64,000 nt of DNA from a bacterium (GCA_021825445.1 JAKAHA010000002.1:50461-114460); one strand, 5' to 3'. Positions 26,313-35,894 are shown, numbered from the stretch's first letter. Made by a program: numbers and translations. The notes: generated by a model not told the origin, from the sequence alone.

Positions 26313-27377
26313 TTATATGGAGTCAAATTTATTTAAACTCATTCTCGGAATCCGACCAAGTTCATCTATATTTTTTATAAACAAATCTTTTTCTGCTTTA
26401 AATCCTGCCACCACCCCAATCATTGAAGCATTGTCACCTGTTAAATATTTATAAGGTGGAAATAAAACCTCTCCATGATATTTACTAATTAGGTCACGCA
26501 TTAATTTTCTCAGTCGTAAATTAGCCACCACTCCTCCCACTACAATTAATTGATTAATTGTAGTAAGTTTAATCGCCATTTCGGTTTTTTTAATCAAAGT
26601 ATCAAAGACGGCTTCCTGGAAAGAACTTGCCAACTGTTTAATGTTTTGGTTGACATGTGCACCTTTGCCATCTTGACCGTTTAAAAAATAGTAAAAAGAT
26701 GTTTTTAATCCAGAAAAAGAGAAATTTAAATCCTTTGATTTCAACATTGGACGAGGAAAATTATGAAAGTCAATATTTCCTACTTCTTTTGCCAATCTTT
26801 CAATTACTGGTCCACCAGGATAACCCAATCCTAAAATTTTTGCCGCCTTATCCAGAGCCTCACCTGATGCATCGTCTAAAGTTGAACCAATTATTTCATA
26901 ATCTAAATGATTTTTAAACAGGACAAATTCTGTATGACCGCCAGAAATAATTAGAGCTAAATATGGAAATTTAAAATCACGTTTTGGATTGCCTTTGCTA
27001 TTTTGCACAAAAGCTGAGTAAATATGACCTTCTAGGTGATTAACGGAAATTAATTTCTTATTATATTTTTTGGCTAACTCTTTTGCTTTTTTAATCCCAA
27101 CCTCCAGTGCAACCGCCAAACCTGGTCCTTGTGTCACGGCAATTGCGTCGATATTATGTAGGGAACAAATATTTTTGTTCCCTACTTTACGCAATGTTTC
27201 ATCAACCACAAAATCAATTCTTTCTTCATGAGCTCGCTTTGCAATTGACGGCACCACCCCTCCCCATTTTTTATGAAGTAAAATTTGAGAATAAATAACA
27301 TTAGATAAAACTCGTCGTCTAGAAGTTATGGCAACAGATGTTTCGTCACAAGATGTGTCAATGGCTAAAATTCGCAT
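26313..27377 (-). CDS. tsaD: tRNA t6A biosynthesis protein TsaD
   Basis: MRILAIDTSCDETSVAI; VPSIAKRAHEERI; SVNHLEGHIYSAF; VGGVVANLRLR. Confidence 0.96.
   Translation of the reverse strand: MRILAIDTSCDETSVAITSRRRVLSNVIYSQILLHKKWGGVVPSIAKRAHEERIDFVVDETLRKVGNKNICSLHNIDAIAVTQGPGLAVALEVGIKKAKELAKKYNKKLISVNHLEGHIYSAFVQNSKGNPKRDFKFPYLALIISGGHTEFVLFKNHLDYEIIGSTLDDASGEALDKAAKILGLGYPGGPVIERLAKEVGNIDFHNFPRPMLKSKDLNFSFSGLKTSFYYFLNGQDGKGAHVNQNIKQLASSFQEAVFDTLIKKTEMAIKLTTINQLIVVGGVVANLRLRKLMRDLISKYHGEVLFPPYKYLTGDNASMIGVVAGFKAEKDLFIKNIDELGRIPRMSLNKFDSI
27158..27185. repeat. 28-bp palindrome in frame in tsaD
   Basis: GTAGGGAACAAA-TATT-TTTGTTCCCTAC. Confidence 0.8.
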
Positions 27378-27482
27378 AAATTTCTAATTGCCTAATTTTT
27401 AATTGACCTAAATAATTTCCAGCAACCAATTGAGATTGGAATTTATTTAGAATAATTAGATCAATTAGATTAATTAGGTTAA
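27378..27482. repeat. Intergenic ~105-bp inverted-repeat element, copy 1
   Basis: ctaattgcctaa...ccaattgagattgg...agatcaattagattaattaggttaatta. Confidence 0.7.
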
Positions 27483-28570
27483 TTATTAATAATAATTTCT
27501 CTCTCTTTTTCATTAATATACCTCATCTTCACATAAACAATTTCGCCTTTACTTTTTAGCAACTCAATAATCTCTCCCGCTTTCTCACCCCACTCAAAAC
27601 ATAAAATATTTCCAGGAATAAGAAATTTTTCTAAACCTAAATGCTTAAATTCATCTTTATTTTCTAAATTATATAAGTCAACATGAATTAACTTTGATAT
27701 TTGATCTTTGATATTTGATATTGTTTTATCGTATTCATAATATATTACATATGTAGGAGATATTATATTTTTGATTCCCAACTGTTCTCCAATCCCCTTA
27801 ACAAAAACTGTTTTCCCGACTCCCATTTCGCCTTCAATGATAAAGATTAATGGTTTTTTTCGTAGAGACAAGGCATGCCTTGTCTCTACATCTTGAAATA
27901 TTTTATTGGCGACATTTTTTGTTTCTTTAAATGTCTTTGATAAGTATGTTTTTGAATTTTTTGAAAAATCTTTATCTCCTTGACGCAAAATCTTAACATC
28001 AGACTGTGACAAATCAACGACAGTTGACGGTTTATTCTTTGGCAATATCCCAGCGTCAATTATCAGATCTATCAAATGTTTTTGTTTTTCTGATACTTGA
28101 TTAAATAACGATTCTATTGAATAATGAGGCGAACGACCAGCCAAGTTGGCAGAAGTCGCAGTGATTGGTTTCCCAAACTGTTTGACCAATACTTCGATGT
28201 ATCGATACATCGGTACTCGAATTCCAAGCGTCCCAGTTTCCGATTCCAGAAATTTATTAACTTGATGTTTCGATGGTAAGACAATTGTGTATGGTCCAGG
28301 GATTATTTGTTTGATTGCTTTTAATTGATCTTCATTGACCTTAACTAAATCTTTCAACATTTTTAAATTACAAAAAACTGAGATCGGTTTTCCAGCTGGT
28401 CGATTTTTAAATGCGATTAATTTTTTGACAGCTTCTCCGTTCTGCGCATCGCACAACAAACCATAAACAGTGTCCGTTGGAAAAATTACCAAACCACCTT
28501 CTCTCAATATTTTGACTATTTGACTTATTACGTCTTGATATTTTTCTTTATTAATTCTTACTGTTTTCAT
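27479..28570 (-). CDS. TsaC/Sua5 (YrdC domain) - TsaE (YjeE) fusion
   Basis: YrdC: VIFPTDTVYGLLCDAQN, KNRPAGKPISVF, TATSANLAGRSP; TsaE: IEGEMGVGKTVFVKGIGEQLGI, SPTYVIYYEY, HVDLYNL, CFEWGEKA. Confidence 0.93.
   Translation of the reverse strand: MKTVRINKEKYQDVISQIVKILREGGLVIFPTDTVYGLLCDAQNGEAVKKLIAFKNRPAGKPISVFCNLKMLKDLVKVNEDQLKAIKQIIPGPYTIVLPSKHQVNKFLESETGTLGIRVPMYRYIEVLVKQFGKPITATSANLAGRSPHYSIESLFNQVSEKQKHLIDLIIDAGILPKNKPSTVVDLSQSDVKILRQGDKDFSKNSKTYLSKTFKETKNVANKIFQDVETRHALSLRKKPLIFIIEGEMGVGKTVFVKGIGEQLGIKNIISPTYVIYYEYDKTISNIKDQISKLIHVDLYNLENKDEFKHLGLEKFLIPGNILCFEWGEKAGEIIELLKSKGEIVYVKMRYINEKEREIIINN
27692..27722. repeat. atcaaatatcaaagatcaaatatcaaag repeat in frame in the TsaE domain
   Basis: Encodes ISNIKDQISK between YYEYDKT and LIHVDLYNL. 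Confidence 0.65.
27862..27889. repeat. 28-bp perfect palindrome in the TsaC-TsaE linker
   Basis: GTAGAGACAAGGCATGCCTTGTCTCTAC; encodes VETRHALSL. Confidence 0.85.
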
Positions 28571-28642
28571 AACAATAAAACAATTTAACAATTGAGCAAT
28601 GATGTCCTTAATTTTATCAAAATTTCTGCTAAAATAGCCCAT

Positions 28643-30496
28643 ATGACCAAAACTAAAAATAATCTCAAGATAACTCAATTTAAGTTCAATATTAATCTTC
28701 GTAATTTTTTTATTATCTTTTTTGTTTTATTGTTTCTTTTTTATGCATTTAAATCAATAACAAACGAAGTTAAACAGGTTGCTCCCGAAAAGTCCATTAC
28801 CACAATTGTCCGCGAGGCAAAGGATGGAAAAATAAAAAAGATTGATATTATCGATAATAAATTATTAATTTACTATAAAAATGACAAGTTGGCTCTTTCC
28901 TATAAAGAAGTTGGTGAGACATTCGTAAAAACTTTAAAAGATTCAGGAGTCAATCCGGGTAGTATCGACATAAATATTAAAGATACTCAAGGGTCAACTG
29001 GACTTGCTAGTATTATTGGAAATATTTTACCGACGATTCTTATGGTTGCTTTTTTTATCTTTCTTTTTCGTCAAGCAAAAGGTGCTCAAGATAATGTTTT
29101 TTCGTTTGGACAAAATAGAGGAAAAAGATTTGTAAAAAGTATGACTAACACAACATTTGCCGATGTTGCAGGAGTCGATGAAGCAAAAAAAGAACTTGTT
29201 GAGATCGTTGATTTTTTGAAAAATCCCGCTAAATATAAAAAGCTTGGAGCTAGAACTCCAAAAGGAGTTTTATTAGTTGGACCTGCTGGATGTGGAAAAA
29301 CATTACTTGCCAAAGCAGTAGCTGGCGAAGCTCATGTTCCCTTCTTTTCAATTGCAGGATCTGAATTTATGGAGATGCTAGTTGGAATTGGAGCCGCTCG
29401 AGTCCGTGATCTTTTTGCAACTGCTAAAAAAAATGCTCCTTCTATTATTTTTATTGATGAAATTGATGCAATTGGGAGAGCCAGGTCAGTCGGGATGATG
29501 CCGTCCCACGACGAGCGAGAACAAACTTTAAATCAAATTTTAGTTGAGATGGATGGATTTAATCCGACTGAACAGGTGGTCGTCATTGCCGCAACCAATC
29601 GCGGCGATCTACTTGATACTGCCCTACTTCGACCAGGTCGTTTTGACAGACGAGTCATAGTTGATTTTCCAGATCTTGAGGGACGAAAAGCTATTGCCAT
29701 TATACATGCAAAAGGTAAACCTTTCGACGAATCAGTCAATTGGGATCGAGTGGCAAGACGAACTGTAGGATATTCAGGAGCCGATCTTGAAAACGTATTA
29801 AACGAGGCGGCAATTTCGGCTGCCCGAGTTGCCCGAGAAAAAATTAATATGGAAGATATCGAAGATGCGGCGACCAAAGTCAAACTTGGACCAGAAAAAA
29901 AGCGTCTTCAATCGGATATTGACAAAAAATTAACTGCATACCACGAAGTTGGTCACGCCGTCGTTTCCCATTTTCTACCTCATACTGATTCAGTTCACAG
30001 AATTTCTATCGTCTCTCGAGGAATGGCGTTGGGTTATACTTTAATTCCCCCGGGAAAAGATAAACTCCATGAAACTAAAACAAATTTGTTAGAAAAAATT
30101 GCGGTGATGATGGGTGGACGAGCAGCTGAAGAGGTGATTTTTAACGAAATAACAACCGGTGCTTCAAATGATTTTGATCAGGCAACGTCTGTTGCCAAAG
30201 CGATGGTTGTAGAATATGGGATGAGCACTCTTGGACCTATTAATTTCGGTCCAACTCGAGACGTAACTGAATGGGGAAAGACATACATGGAACAAAATCC
30301 TCTTTCTCAGGAAGTCATGAATAAAATTGACGCTGAAATTAAAAAAATAATTATGACTGCTTATGATCAGGCTGTCAAAATTGTAAAATCAAAAAAAGAT
30401 TTGATGGATAAAGTTGCAGAGCTTTTGATAAAAAAAGAAAGTATTGATCAAGATGAGTTTGAGAAGATAGTGGGGAAAAAAGAAAGATTGACCTAA
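28643..30496 (+). CDS. ftsH: ATP-dependent zinc metalloprotease FtsH
   Basis: [52 protein letters not shown]. Confidence 0.97.
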   Translation: MTKTKNNLKITQFKFNINLRNFFIIFFVLLFLFYAFKSITNEVKQVAPEKSITTIVREAKDGKIKKIDIIDNKLLIYYKNDKLALSYKEVGETFVKTLKDSGVNPGSIDINIKDTQGSTGLASIIGNILPTILMVAFFIFLFRQAKGAQDNVFSFGQNRGKRFVKSMTNTTFADVAGVDEAKKELVEIVDFLKNPAKYKKLGARTPKGVLLVGPAGCGKTLLAKAVAGEAHVPFFSIAGSEFMEMLVGIGAARVRDLFATAKKNAPSIIFIDEIDAIGRARSVGMMPSHDEREQTLNQILVEMDGFNPTEQVVVIAATNRGDLLDTALLRPGRFDRRVIVDFPDLEGRKAIAIIHAKGKPFDESVNWDRVARRTVGYSGADLENVLNEAAISAARVAREKINMEDIEDAATKVKLGPEKKRLQSDIDKKLTAYHEVGHAVVSHFLPHTDSVHRISIVSRGMALGYTLIPPGKDKLHETKTNLLEKIAVMMGGRAAEEVIFNEITTGASNDFDQATSVAKAMVVEYGMSTLGPINFGPTRDVTEWGKTYMEQNPLSQEVMNKIDAEIKKIIMTAYDQAVKIVKSKKDLMDKVAELLIKKESIDQDEFEKIVGKKERLT

Positions 30497-30600
30497 TTAA
30501 TCTAATTATTCTAATTGATCTAAATAATACTCGATGACCAAAATTGAAGCTTGGACATTTTTTAGGTTAATTAGATCAATTAGAAATTAGAAATTTTTTA
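30496..30600. repeat. Intergenic ~105-bp inverted-repeat element, copy 2
   Basis: taattaatctaattattctaattgatctaaataat...ccaaaattgaagcttgg...ttaattagatcaattagaaattagaaa. Confidence 0.75.
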
Positions 30601-31521
30601 ATGCAAACTCTTCTTATAATCGACGGTAACGCCATTATGCACCGGGCATATCACGCTCTTCCTCCTTTTAAAGCTGCTGACGGAACTCCAACCAATGTTG
30701 TTTATGGTTATCTTTCGATGCTTAATAAAGTTGTCACAGACTTTAAACCAGATTATTTAATTTCGTGTTTTGATACACCAGAAGAAACTTTTAGAAATAA
30801 ATTATTTAAGAAATACCAAAGCCAGAGACCAAAAATTGACGATGATTTTATCCTCCAAATTCCTCTCGTCAAACAGGCAGTTGACGCCTCAGGTATTGAA
30901 AGAATGGAAAAGGCGGGATACGAGGCCGATGATCTGATTGGAACAATAACAAGAATTTTTGAAAAAAATAATTTTAGAGTTGTTATTTTGACAGGGGATA
31001 AAGATATTTTTCAATTAATAACTGACTCGGTCTTTGTCGCCTCTCCCCAATTGGGACTGGCTAATATAAAAATATTTGACAAAGAAGAGGTGGAAAAAAA
31101 ACTCGATATCGCTCCAAATCAAATAATTGAATATAAGGCTCTTGTTGGAGATCCTTCAGATAATTATCCGGGAGCCGCAGGTATTGGACCAAAAACTGCT
31201 TGTAAATTGATTCACCAATTTGGGACTGTTGAAAATATTTATAAAAATATTGATAAAATTGAGTCGGAAAAGGTCAGAGAAATTTTAAAAAAAGAAAAAG
31301 ATAACGTTTTGTTGTCTGAGAAATTGGCAACCATCATGACCGACGTTGAAATTGATTTAGATATTGAAAGGTTGAAGTTTAAAGGATTTAATAAAAAATT
31401 GATTGATTTTATGACGAAATATCAGATGAATACGCTAACGAAAAGAATTTTTGGAGAAAAGGAACTGGTAAAAAAAGAAGAACCAAAGAAAGAAAAACCT
31501 GATCAAATTGGTTTGTTTTAG
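30601..31521 (+). CDS. Stand-alone 5'-3' exonuclease (PolA N-terminal domain-like)
   Basis: LLIIDGNAIMHRAYHALP; FDTPEETFRNKLFKKYQSQRP; GYEADDLIGTI; GDKDIFQLI; GDPSDNYPGAAGIGPKTA. Confidence 0.9.
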   Translation: MQTLLIIDGNAIMHRAYHALPPFKAADGTPTNVVYGYLSMLNKVVTDFKPDYLISCFDTPEETFRNKLFKKYQSQRPKIDDDFILQIPLVKQAVDASGIERMEKAGYEADDLIGTITRIFEKNNFRVVILTGDKDIFQLITDSVFVASPQLGLANIKIFDKEEVEKKLDIAPNQIIEYKALVGDPSDNYPGAAGIGPKTACKLIHQFGTVENIYKNIDKIESEKVREILKKEKDNVLLSEKLATIMTDVEIDLDIERLKFKGFNKKLIDFMTKYQMNTLTKRIFGEKELVKKEEPKKEKPDQIGLF

Positions 31522-31615
31522 TGTCATCCCCTCGTAGGAGGGGATCCAGACTAAAATCACTTTATTTATTTTATAATGTAATTATCGACTGGATTCCCGC
31601 CTCCGCGGGAATGAC
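31521..31615. repeat. Paired REP-like repeats in inverted orientation
   Basis: tgtcatcccctcgtaggaggggatccagact ... gactggattcccgcctccgcgggaatgacat. Confidence 0.8.
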
Positions 31616-31639
31616 ATCAATTTTTTATATTATTTTAAT

Positions 31640-33403
31640 ATGTGTGGAATTTACGGAATCATTAACGATAAAAATAATCAAGCAGCCCAAAACGTGCTTG
31701 AAGGCTTAAAAAAACTTGAATATCGAGGTTACGATTCTTGGGGTGTATCGGTTATATCGAGGGATCAAATAAAAATTGATAAGCATATTGGAAAAATTGG
31801 CGAAGCTATGACTAATTTGCCCAGTGGTTTAATAGCACTCGGTCACACTCGATGGGCTACCCACGGCGGCGTGACGGATCTAAACGCTCATCCTCATCTG
31901 GACTGTACTAAAAAAATTGCTGTCATTCATAACGGCATTGTTGAAAACTATCAAGAAATTAAGGAAGAATTAATAAAAAAAGGTCATCAATTTGTTTCAG
32001 AAACCGACACAGAGGTAATTGCCCATTTAATTGAAGAAAAAGCAAAAACAAAAACGATTAATGAGGCGGTTTTTGAAACTTTCAAAATCCTTCGAGGATC
32101 AAATGCAATTGCGGTTTTGGACTATGAATCTCAAACAATTATTGCCTGTCGAAACGGTTCCCCGCTTGTAGTTGGTTTGGGACAGGGTCAATATTTTTTA
32201 GCGTCGGATGTCCCGGCATTTTTAAAAGAAACAAACACGGTTTATTTTTTAAATGATGGGGAAGCGGTTGTTTTGAGTAAAAGCGGAGTCAAACTTTTTG
32301 ATATCGATTCAGAAAAAGAAAAAATATTGACACTACAAACTCTCGACTGGAAACTTGAAGATGCTGAAAAAAATGGTTATCCTCATTTTTTGTTAAAAGA
32401 AATTTACGAACAGTTAAAAACTATTCCAAAAACAACTTCTATAAACGAAAAAGAAATAAATAAATTGACAGAAAAAATTAAAGGTGGATATAAAATTATA
32501 CTGACTGGATGCGGAACTGCCTCCTACTGTGCACTTGCTACTAAATATTTTTTTGCAACTCAAGGCGTGGAATCTCAAGCTATTTCATCTTATGAATTTA
32601 TGCCTTTTTCAAAGTTTATTGATAAAAAAACCTTAGTTTTTGCAATCTCTCAATCTGGAGAAACAGCCGATACTTTAATTGCCGTGAAAGAAGCAAAAAA
32701 AAGAGGGGCAGAAATTGTGGCAGTTATAAACGCCAGAGGATCAACTTTAGAGCGACTTGCTGATACAGTTTTATCAGTTGGTGCCGGACCAGAAATTGCC
32801 GTCGTCTCAACCAAAGCTTTTACTTCCCAGCTGTCAACGCTTTACTTACTTTCGACAGCTGTCGCGGATAAGTTTGAGGAAGGAAAAAATAAAATTAATA
32901 AATTGGGTACGGTATTGACAAACTTACTTAATCCCGTATTAATTAATCGATTAATCGATACAGCAAAAAATCTGATGAATGAAGAACATATGTATTTGAT
33001 TGGTAAACATCTTAACTATCCTGCAACTTTAGAGTTTGCTTTAAAAATTAAAGAAACAAGTTATATTCACGCCGAGCCATTTGCCGCCGGAGAACTAAAA
33101 CACGGAGTAATTACTTTAATCCAAAAAGGTACTCCTTGTTTTGTTTTGGCGTCTCAGGACGAAGTCAAAGACGAAGTGCTTTCGAGTGCCTCAGAAATCA
33201 AAGCTCGTGGAGGACTCATCATTGGCGTCGCTCCATTTGAATCAAATGAATTTGATGTTTTGATAAAGACTCCCGATCTTGGAAGTCTGACAATTTTTGC
33301 CAATATTATTGTTGGACAACTGCTTGGATACTACCTTGGCGTCGGTCGTGGAGCTGACCCCGATAAACCCAGAAACTTAGCCAAAAGCGTGACGGTGAAG
33401 TAA
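31640..33403 (+). CDS. glmS: Glutamine--fructose-6-phosphate aminotransferase
   Basis: MCGIYGIINDKNNQ; GHTRWATHGG; two SIS domains; PRNLAKSVTVK C-terminus. Confidence 0.97.
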   Translation: MCGIYGIINDKNNQAAQNVLEGLKKLEYRGYDSWGVSVISRDQIKIDKHIGKIGEAMTNLPSGLIALGHTRWATHGGVTDLNAHPHLDCTKKIAVIHNGIVENYQEIKEELIKKGHQFVSETDTEVIAHLIEEKAKTKTINEAVFETFKILRGSNAIAVLDYESQTIIACRNGSPLVVGLGQGQYFLASDVPAFLKETNTVYFLNDGEAVVLSKSGVKLFDIDSEKEKILTLQTLDWKLEDAEKNGYPHFLLKEIYEQLKTIPKTTSINEKEINKLTEKIKGGYKIILTGCGTASYCALATKYFFATQGVESQAISSYEFMPFSKFIDKKTLVFAISQSGETADTLIAVKEAKKRGAEIVAVINARGSTLERLADTVLSVGAGPEIAVVSTKAFTSQLSTLYLLSTAVADKFEEGKNKINKLGTVLTNLLNPVLINRLIDTAKNLMNEEHMYLIGKHLNYPATLEFALKIKETSYIHAEPFAAGELKHGVITLIQKGTPCFVLASQDEVKDEVLSSASEIKARGGLIIGVAPFESNEFDVLIKTPDLGSLTIFANIIVGQLLGYYLGVGRGADPDKPRNLAKSVTVK

Positions 33404-33412
33404 ATATTAAAT

Positions 33413-33691
33413 TTAAAGATAATGCATCAATCCCAACAAAGCTCCAGATGCTAATATATCTGCTAGTGCCAGTGCACCCCTAAACGTTAAATGGCTTTTT
33501 TTATATTCCACCGAATCATAATACAATTTACCATCAACTCCAATTCTTCTGGATCCAGTTTTTATTATCTTACCTCTATTACTTCCAGGTGAGTTAGATA
33601 AGAGTTTACCTGCAAACACGTTAAACCGAACATTTGTTGTTAGACCTAGCCGATTAAAAAAATTTGAAAATCCTTCTCCTCTCATTTTCAT
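33413..33691 (-). CDS. Hypothetical protein, 92 aa
   Basis: Intact ORF; minus-strand promoter TTGAAA-N17-TAGAAT with ATG 6 nt downstream. Confidence 0.55.
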   Translation of the reverse strand: MKMRGEGFSNFFNRLGLTTNVRFNVFAGKLLSNSPGSNRGKIIKTGSRRIGVDGKLYYDSVEYKKSHLTFRGALALADILASGALLGLMHYL

Positions 33692-33769
33692 GAGACTATT
33701 CTACTATCAGACGTCTTATTTTTCAATTGAATTGGTAGATTGTTGGACGGGTCTAATAATTAATATTAT

Positions 33770-33791
33770 CTTGTGAACGATCGTTAACAAG
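33770..33791. promoter_or_regulatory. 22-bp near-perfect palindrome, possible operator
   Basis: CTTGTgAACGATCGTTaACAAG. Confidence 0.4.
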
Positions 33792-33803
33792 GTAAAAAAT
33801 AAT

Positions 33804-33884
33804 ATGGGAATATTTTTGATAATTATAGCTGCCGCTAATATGTATTGGGGCTACAAGGCAGATACGAAAATGAAAAAAGTGTGA
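33804..33884 (+). CDS. Candidate 26-aa single-TM miniprotein
   Basis: MGIFLIIIAAANMYWGYKADTKMKKV*; YWGY motif also in the 60595 ORF. Confidence 0.3.
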   Translation: MGIFLIIIAAANMYWGYKADTKMKKV

Positions 33885-33911
33885 TAGTGAAGCAATACGA
33901 AGATTTTTAAA

Positions 33912-34169
33912 TTATCGTCTAAATACACCAATTAGTCTAATAGGTTCATTTTCGCTTGCGTTTGTTTTAGGTTCCCTGTAATATGGCTTCCCATCGAGTT
34001 GATAAACCATATTTATGGTTTGATGTAATTCTTCTGAACCACGCAAAGTTGCAAACACACCTATTGCAATTCGCGTTATTAAAAATCTCTGGAACCAACC
34101 TCTTTCCGTGAGCAGATTACGAAATTGCACCGCTTTACGTTCTCCGTTACTTTCTCCTTGTTGAGGCAT
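33912..34169 (-). CDS. Hypothetical protein, 85 aa
   Basis: Intact ORF; minus-strand promoter TTGACA-AGTAATAGTAGTAGCAG-TACAAT with ATG 8 nt downstream. Confidence 0.55.
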   Translation of the reverse strand: MPQQGESNGERKAVQFRNLLTERGWFQRFLITRIAIGVFATLRGSEELHQTINMVYQLDGKPYYREPKTNASENEPIRLIGVFRR

Positions 34170-34279
34170 ACAACTAAATTGTACTGCTACTACTATTACT
34201 TGTCAAGCGGCGCTGAAAAATATGCTACACCGTAACATTAGGGTGTAACAATTTCCATAATAGTTCATCAAATGATTAT

Positions 34280-34308
34280 TTCTGGTGTGATAAATCACAC
34301 CACTACTA
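34280..34308. repeat. Hairpin module, second copy (minus orientation)
   Basis: Contains GGTGTGATAAATCACACC; reverse complement matches 14338-14365. Confidence 0.7.
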
Positions 34309-34330
34309 ATTTGATACAATTTAATTATCA

Positions 34331-34855
34331 ATGACCCGAACAAATAAAAAAATTATAATCTACGTCTTGGCAATCATTTTGGCGGTTATTCAATTATTAT
34401 TTAGCAAAAACAATTTTTTACCAACATCAAATCAAAATGTACAGACGCCCAATTTGGGCGTCTCTACGATCCCAAACACAAAACAAACTGCCCTCGTCAC
34501 CCATGTCATTGATGGAGATACAATTGAGATTGAGGGGAAAATAAAAGTCAGATATATTGGAGTAAATTCACCGGAAATTGATCAATGTTTTGCCGAAGAA
34601 TCATATATGGAAAACAAAAAATTAGTTGAGGGAAAAACAGTTAGTCTTGTTAAAGATATTTCGGATAAAGACAAATATGGTCGTCTTCTTCGCTATGTTT
34701 ATGTTGGGGATCAATTCGTCAACGAATATTTAATAACAAACGGATACGCCAAAATAATGGTAATCAAACCTGATATAAAATATTATCAAAAATTCAAATC
34801 TTTAGAAAAACAAGCAAAAGAAAATAATTTAGGAATGTGGAATAAATGTAACTAA
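34331..34855 (+). CDS. Thermonuclease/SNase-family nuclease, membrane-anchored
   Basis: THVIDGDTIEIEGKIKVRYIGVNSPEI; SDKDKYGRLLRYVYVGDQFVNEYLITNGYAK. Confidence 0.9.
   Translation: MTRTNKKIIIYVLAIILAVIQLLFSKNNFLPTSNQNVQTPNLGVSTIPNTKQTALVTHVIDGDTIEIEGKIKVRYIGVNSPEIDQCFAEESYMENKKLVEGKTVSLVKDISDKDKYGRLLRYVYVGDQFVNEYLITNGYAKIMVIKPDIKYYQKFKSLEKQAKENNLGMWNKCN
34439..34467. repeat. 29-bp palindrome in frame in the nuclease linker
   Basis: GTACAGACGCCCAATTTGGGCGTCTCTAC; encodes VQTPNLGVST. Confidence 0.8.
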
Positions 34856-34959
34856 GTATTGGTGAGGGCAAAAAATGGCAATAGAAAAAGTAGGAAAACT
34901 GTATCGAAGATCCATTCTGTCTCCAGTCCGGCTGTGCTTTCCAAAACTTCGGTTGACAT
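34852..34959 (-). CDS. Candidate 35-aa single-TM miniprotein
   Basis: MSTEVLESTAGLETEWIFDTVFLLFLLPFFALTNT*. Confidence 0.3.
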   Translation of the reverse strand: MSTEVLESTAGLETEWIFDTVFLLFLLPFFALTNT

Positions 34960-35012
34960 ATTAACTTAACAACTGCCAACACTCATACTATATCACAATA
35001 ACTATTTATATG

Positions 35013-35894
35013 TCAAATTTTCCTTGTTACCATCAAAGCACCTCCTATTGCCAATATGCCTCCAATTATAATTCCTAAAGTTAACTTTTCAGAAAGTAAG
35101 AAAAAAGCCCACAAAAAAGTAGCAGTTGGTTGAAGATACATTGTCATCGATGCAATAACTGGAGAACCGTGCTTAATTGCATATTGATACAATAAATAAT
35201 AGGCTGCTCCACCAAAAATTCCCACAAAAAATGTCGAAAAAATTGAAGATAAATTTAAACTATAAAACAAATTCGGATTCGCATAATAATCCTTCATAAA
35301 TAAAGGGCACAAAACTGCTGATGCCGTTAAACTAAATATAAACGTTATGGTTAAAGGAGAATAATATTTGTGAAATTTTTTTGATAATACAGTATAAATC
35401 GTAAAGCAAGTAACCGCTGTTAGTACAATTAAATTTCCTAAAAAATTCCCACTAAAATCAATTGCTTTATCTAAAATAGGCAATATTATCAGAGTTAAAA
35501 CACCTGTCAGTCCTAAAAATATACCAATAATTTTTCTGGAATTTAATTTTTCTCTCAATATAAAATATGAAAAAATCGCTGCTATCACTGGCACAACTGC
35601 ATATAACATCTGTGAAACTGTTGCAGTCGTTAACCTGACTCCAAAAGCGAAAAGTGTGACATTAGCTGTTGCCAATAAAGAAAGAAAAACCACTTTTAGT
35701 AATTTTTTTTCTATCTTTTGTTTTTCTTTTAAGACAAAAGGTGCCATACAAAGCGAAGCAATAAAAAATCGGAAAAAAGTAAAAGAAAAAGGAGGTATTT
35801 GCTTTAGTCCAATCTTTGCAAAAACTGAAATTCCCCCACCAAAAATAGCTGCCAAAATAACAGAAATTAACGCTTTAAAATTATCAGATTTCAT
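35013..35894 (-). CDS. EamA/DMT-family transporter
   Basis: 10-TM-like protein with two EamA-type repeats; AIFGGGISVFAKIGLKQIPPFSFTFFRFFIA. Confidence 0.85.
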   Translation of the reverse strand: MKSDNFKALISVILAAIFGGGISVFAKIGLKQIPPFSFTFFRFFIASLCMAPFVLKEKQKIEKKLLKVVFLSLLATANVTLFAFGVRLTTATVSQMLYAVVPVIAAIFSYFILREKLNSRKIIGIFLGLTGVLTLIILPILDKAIDFSGNFLGNLIVLTAVTCFTIYTVLSKKFHKYYSPLTITFIFSLTASAVLCPLFMKDYYANPNLFYSLNLSSIFSTFFVGIFGGAAYYLLYQYAIKHGSPVIASMTMYLQPTATFLWAFFLLSEKLTLGIIIGGILAIGGALMVTRKI

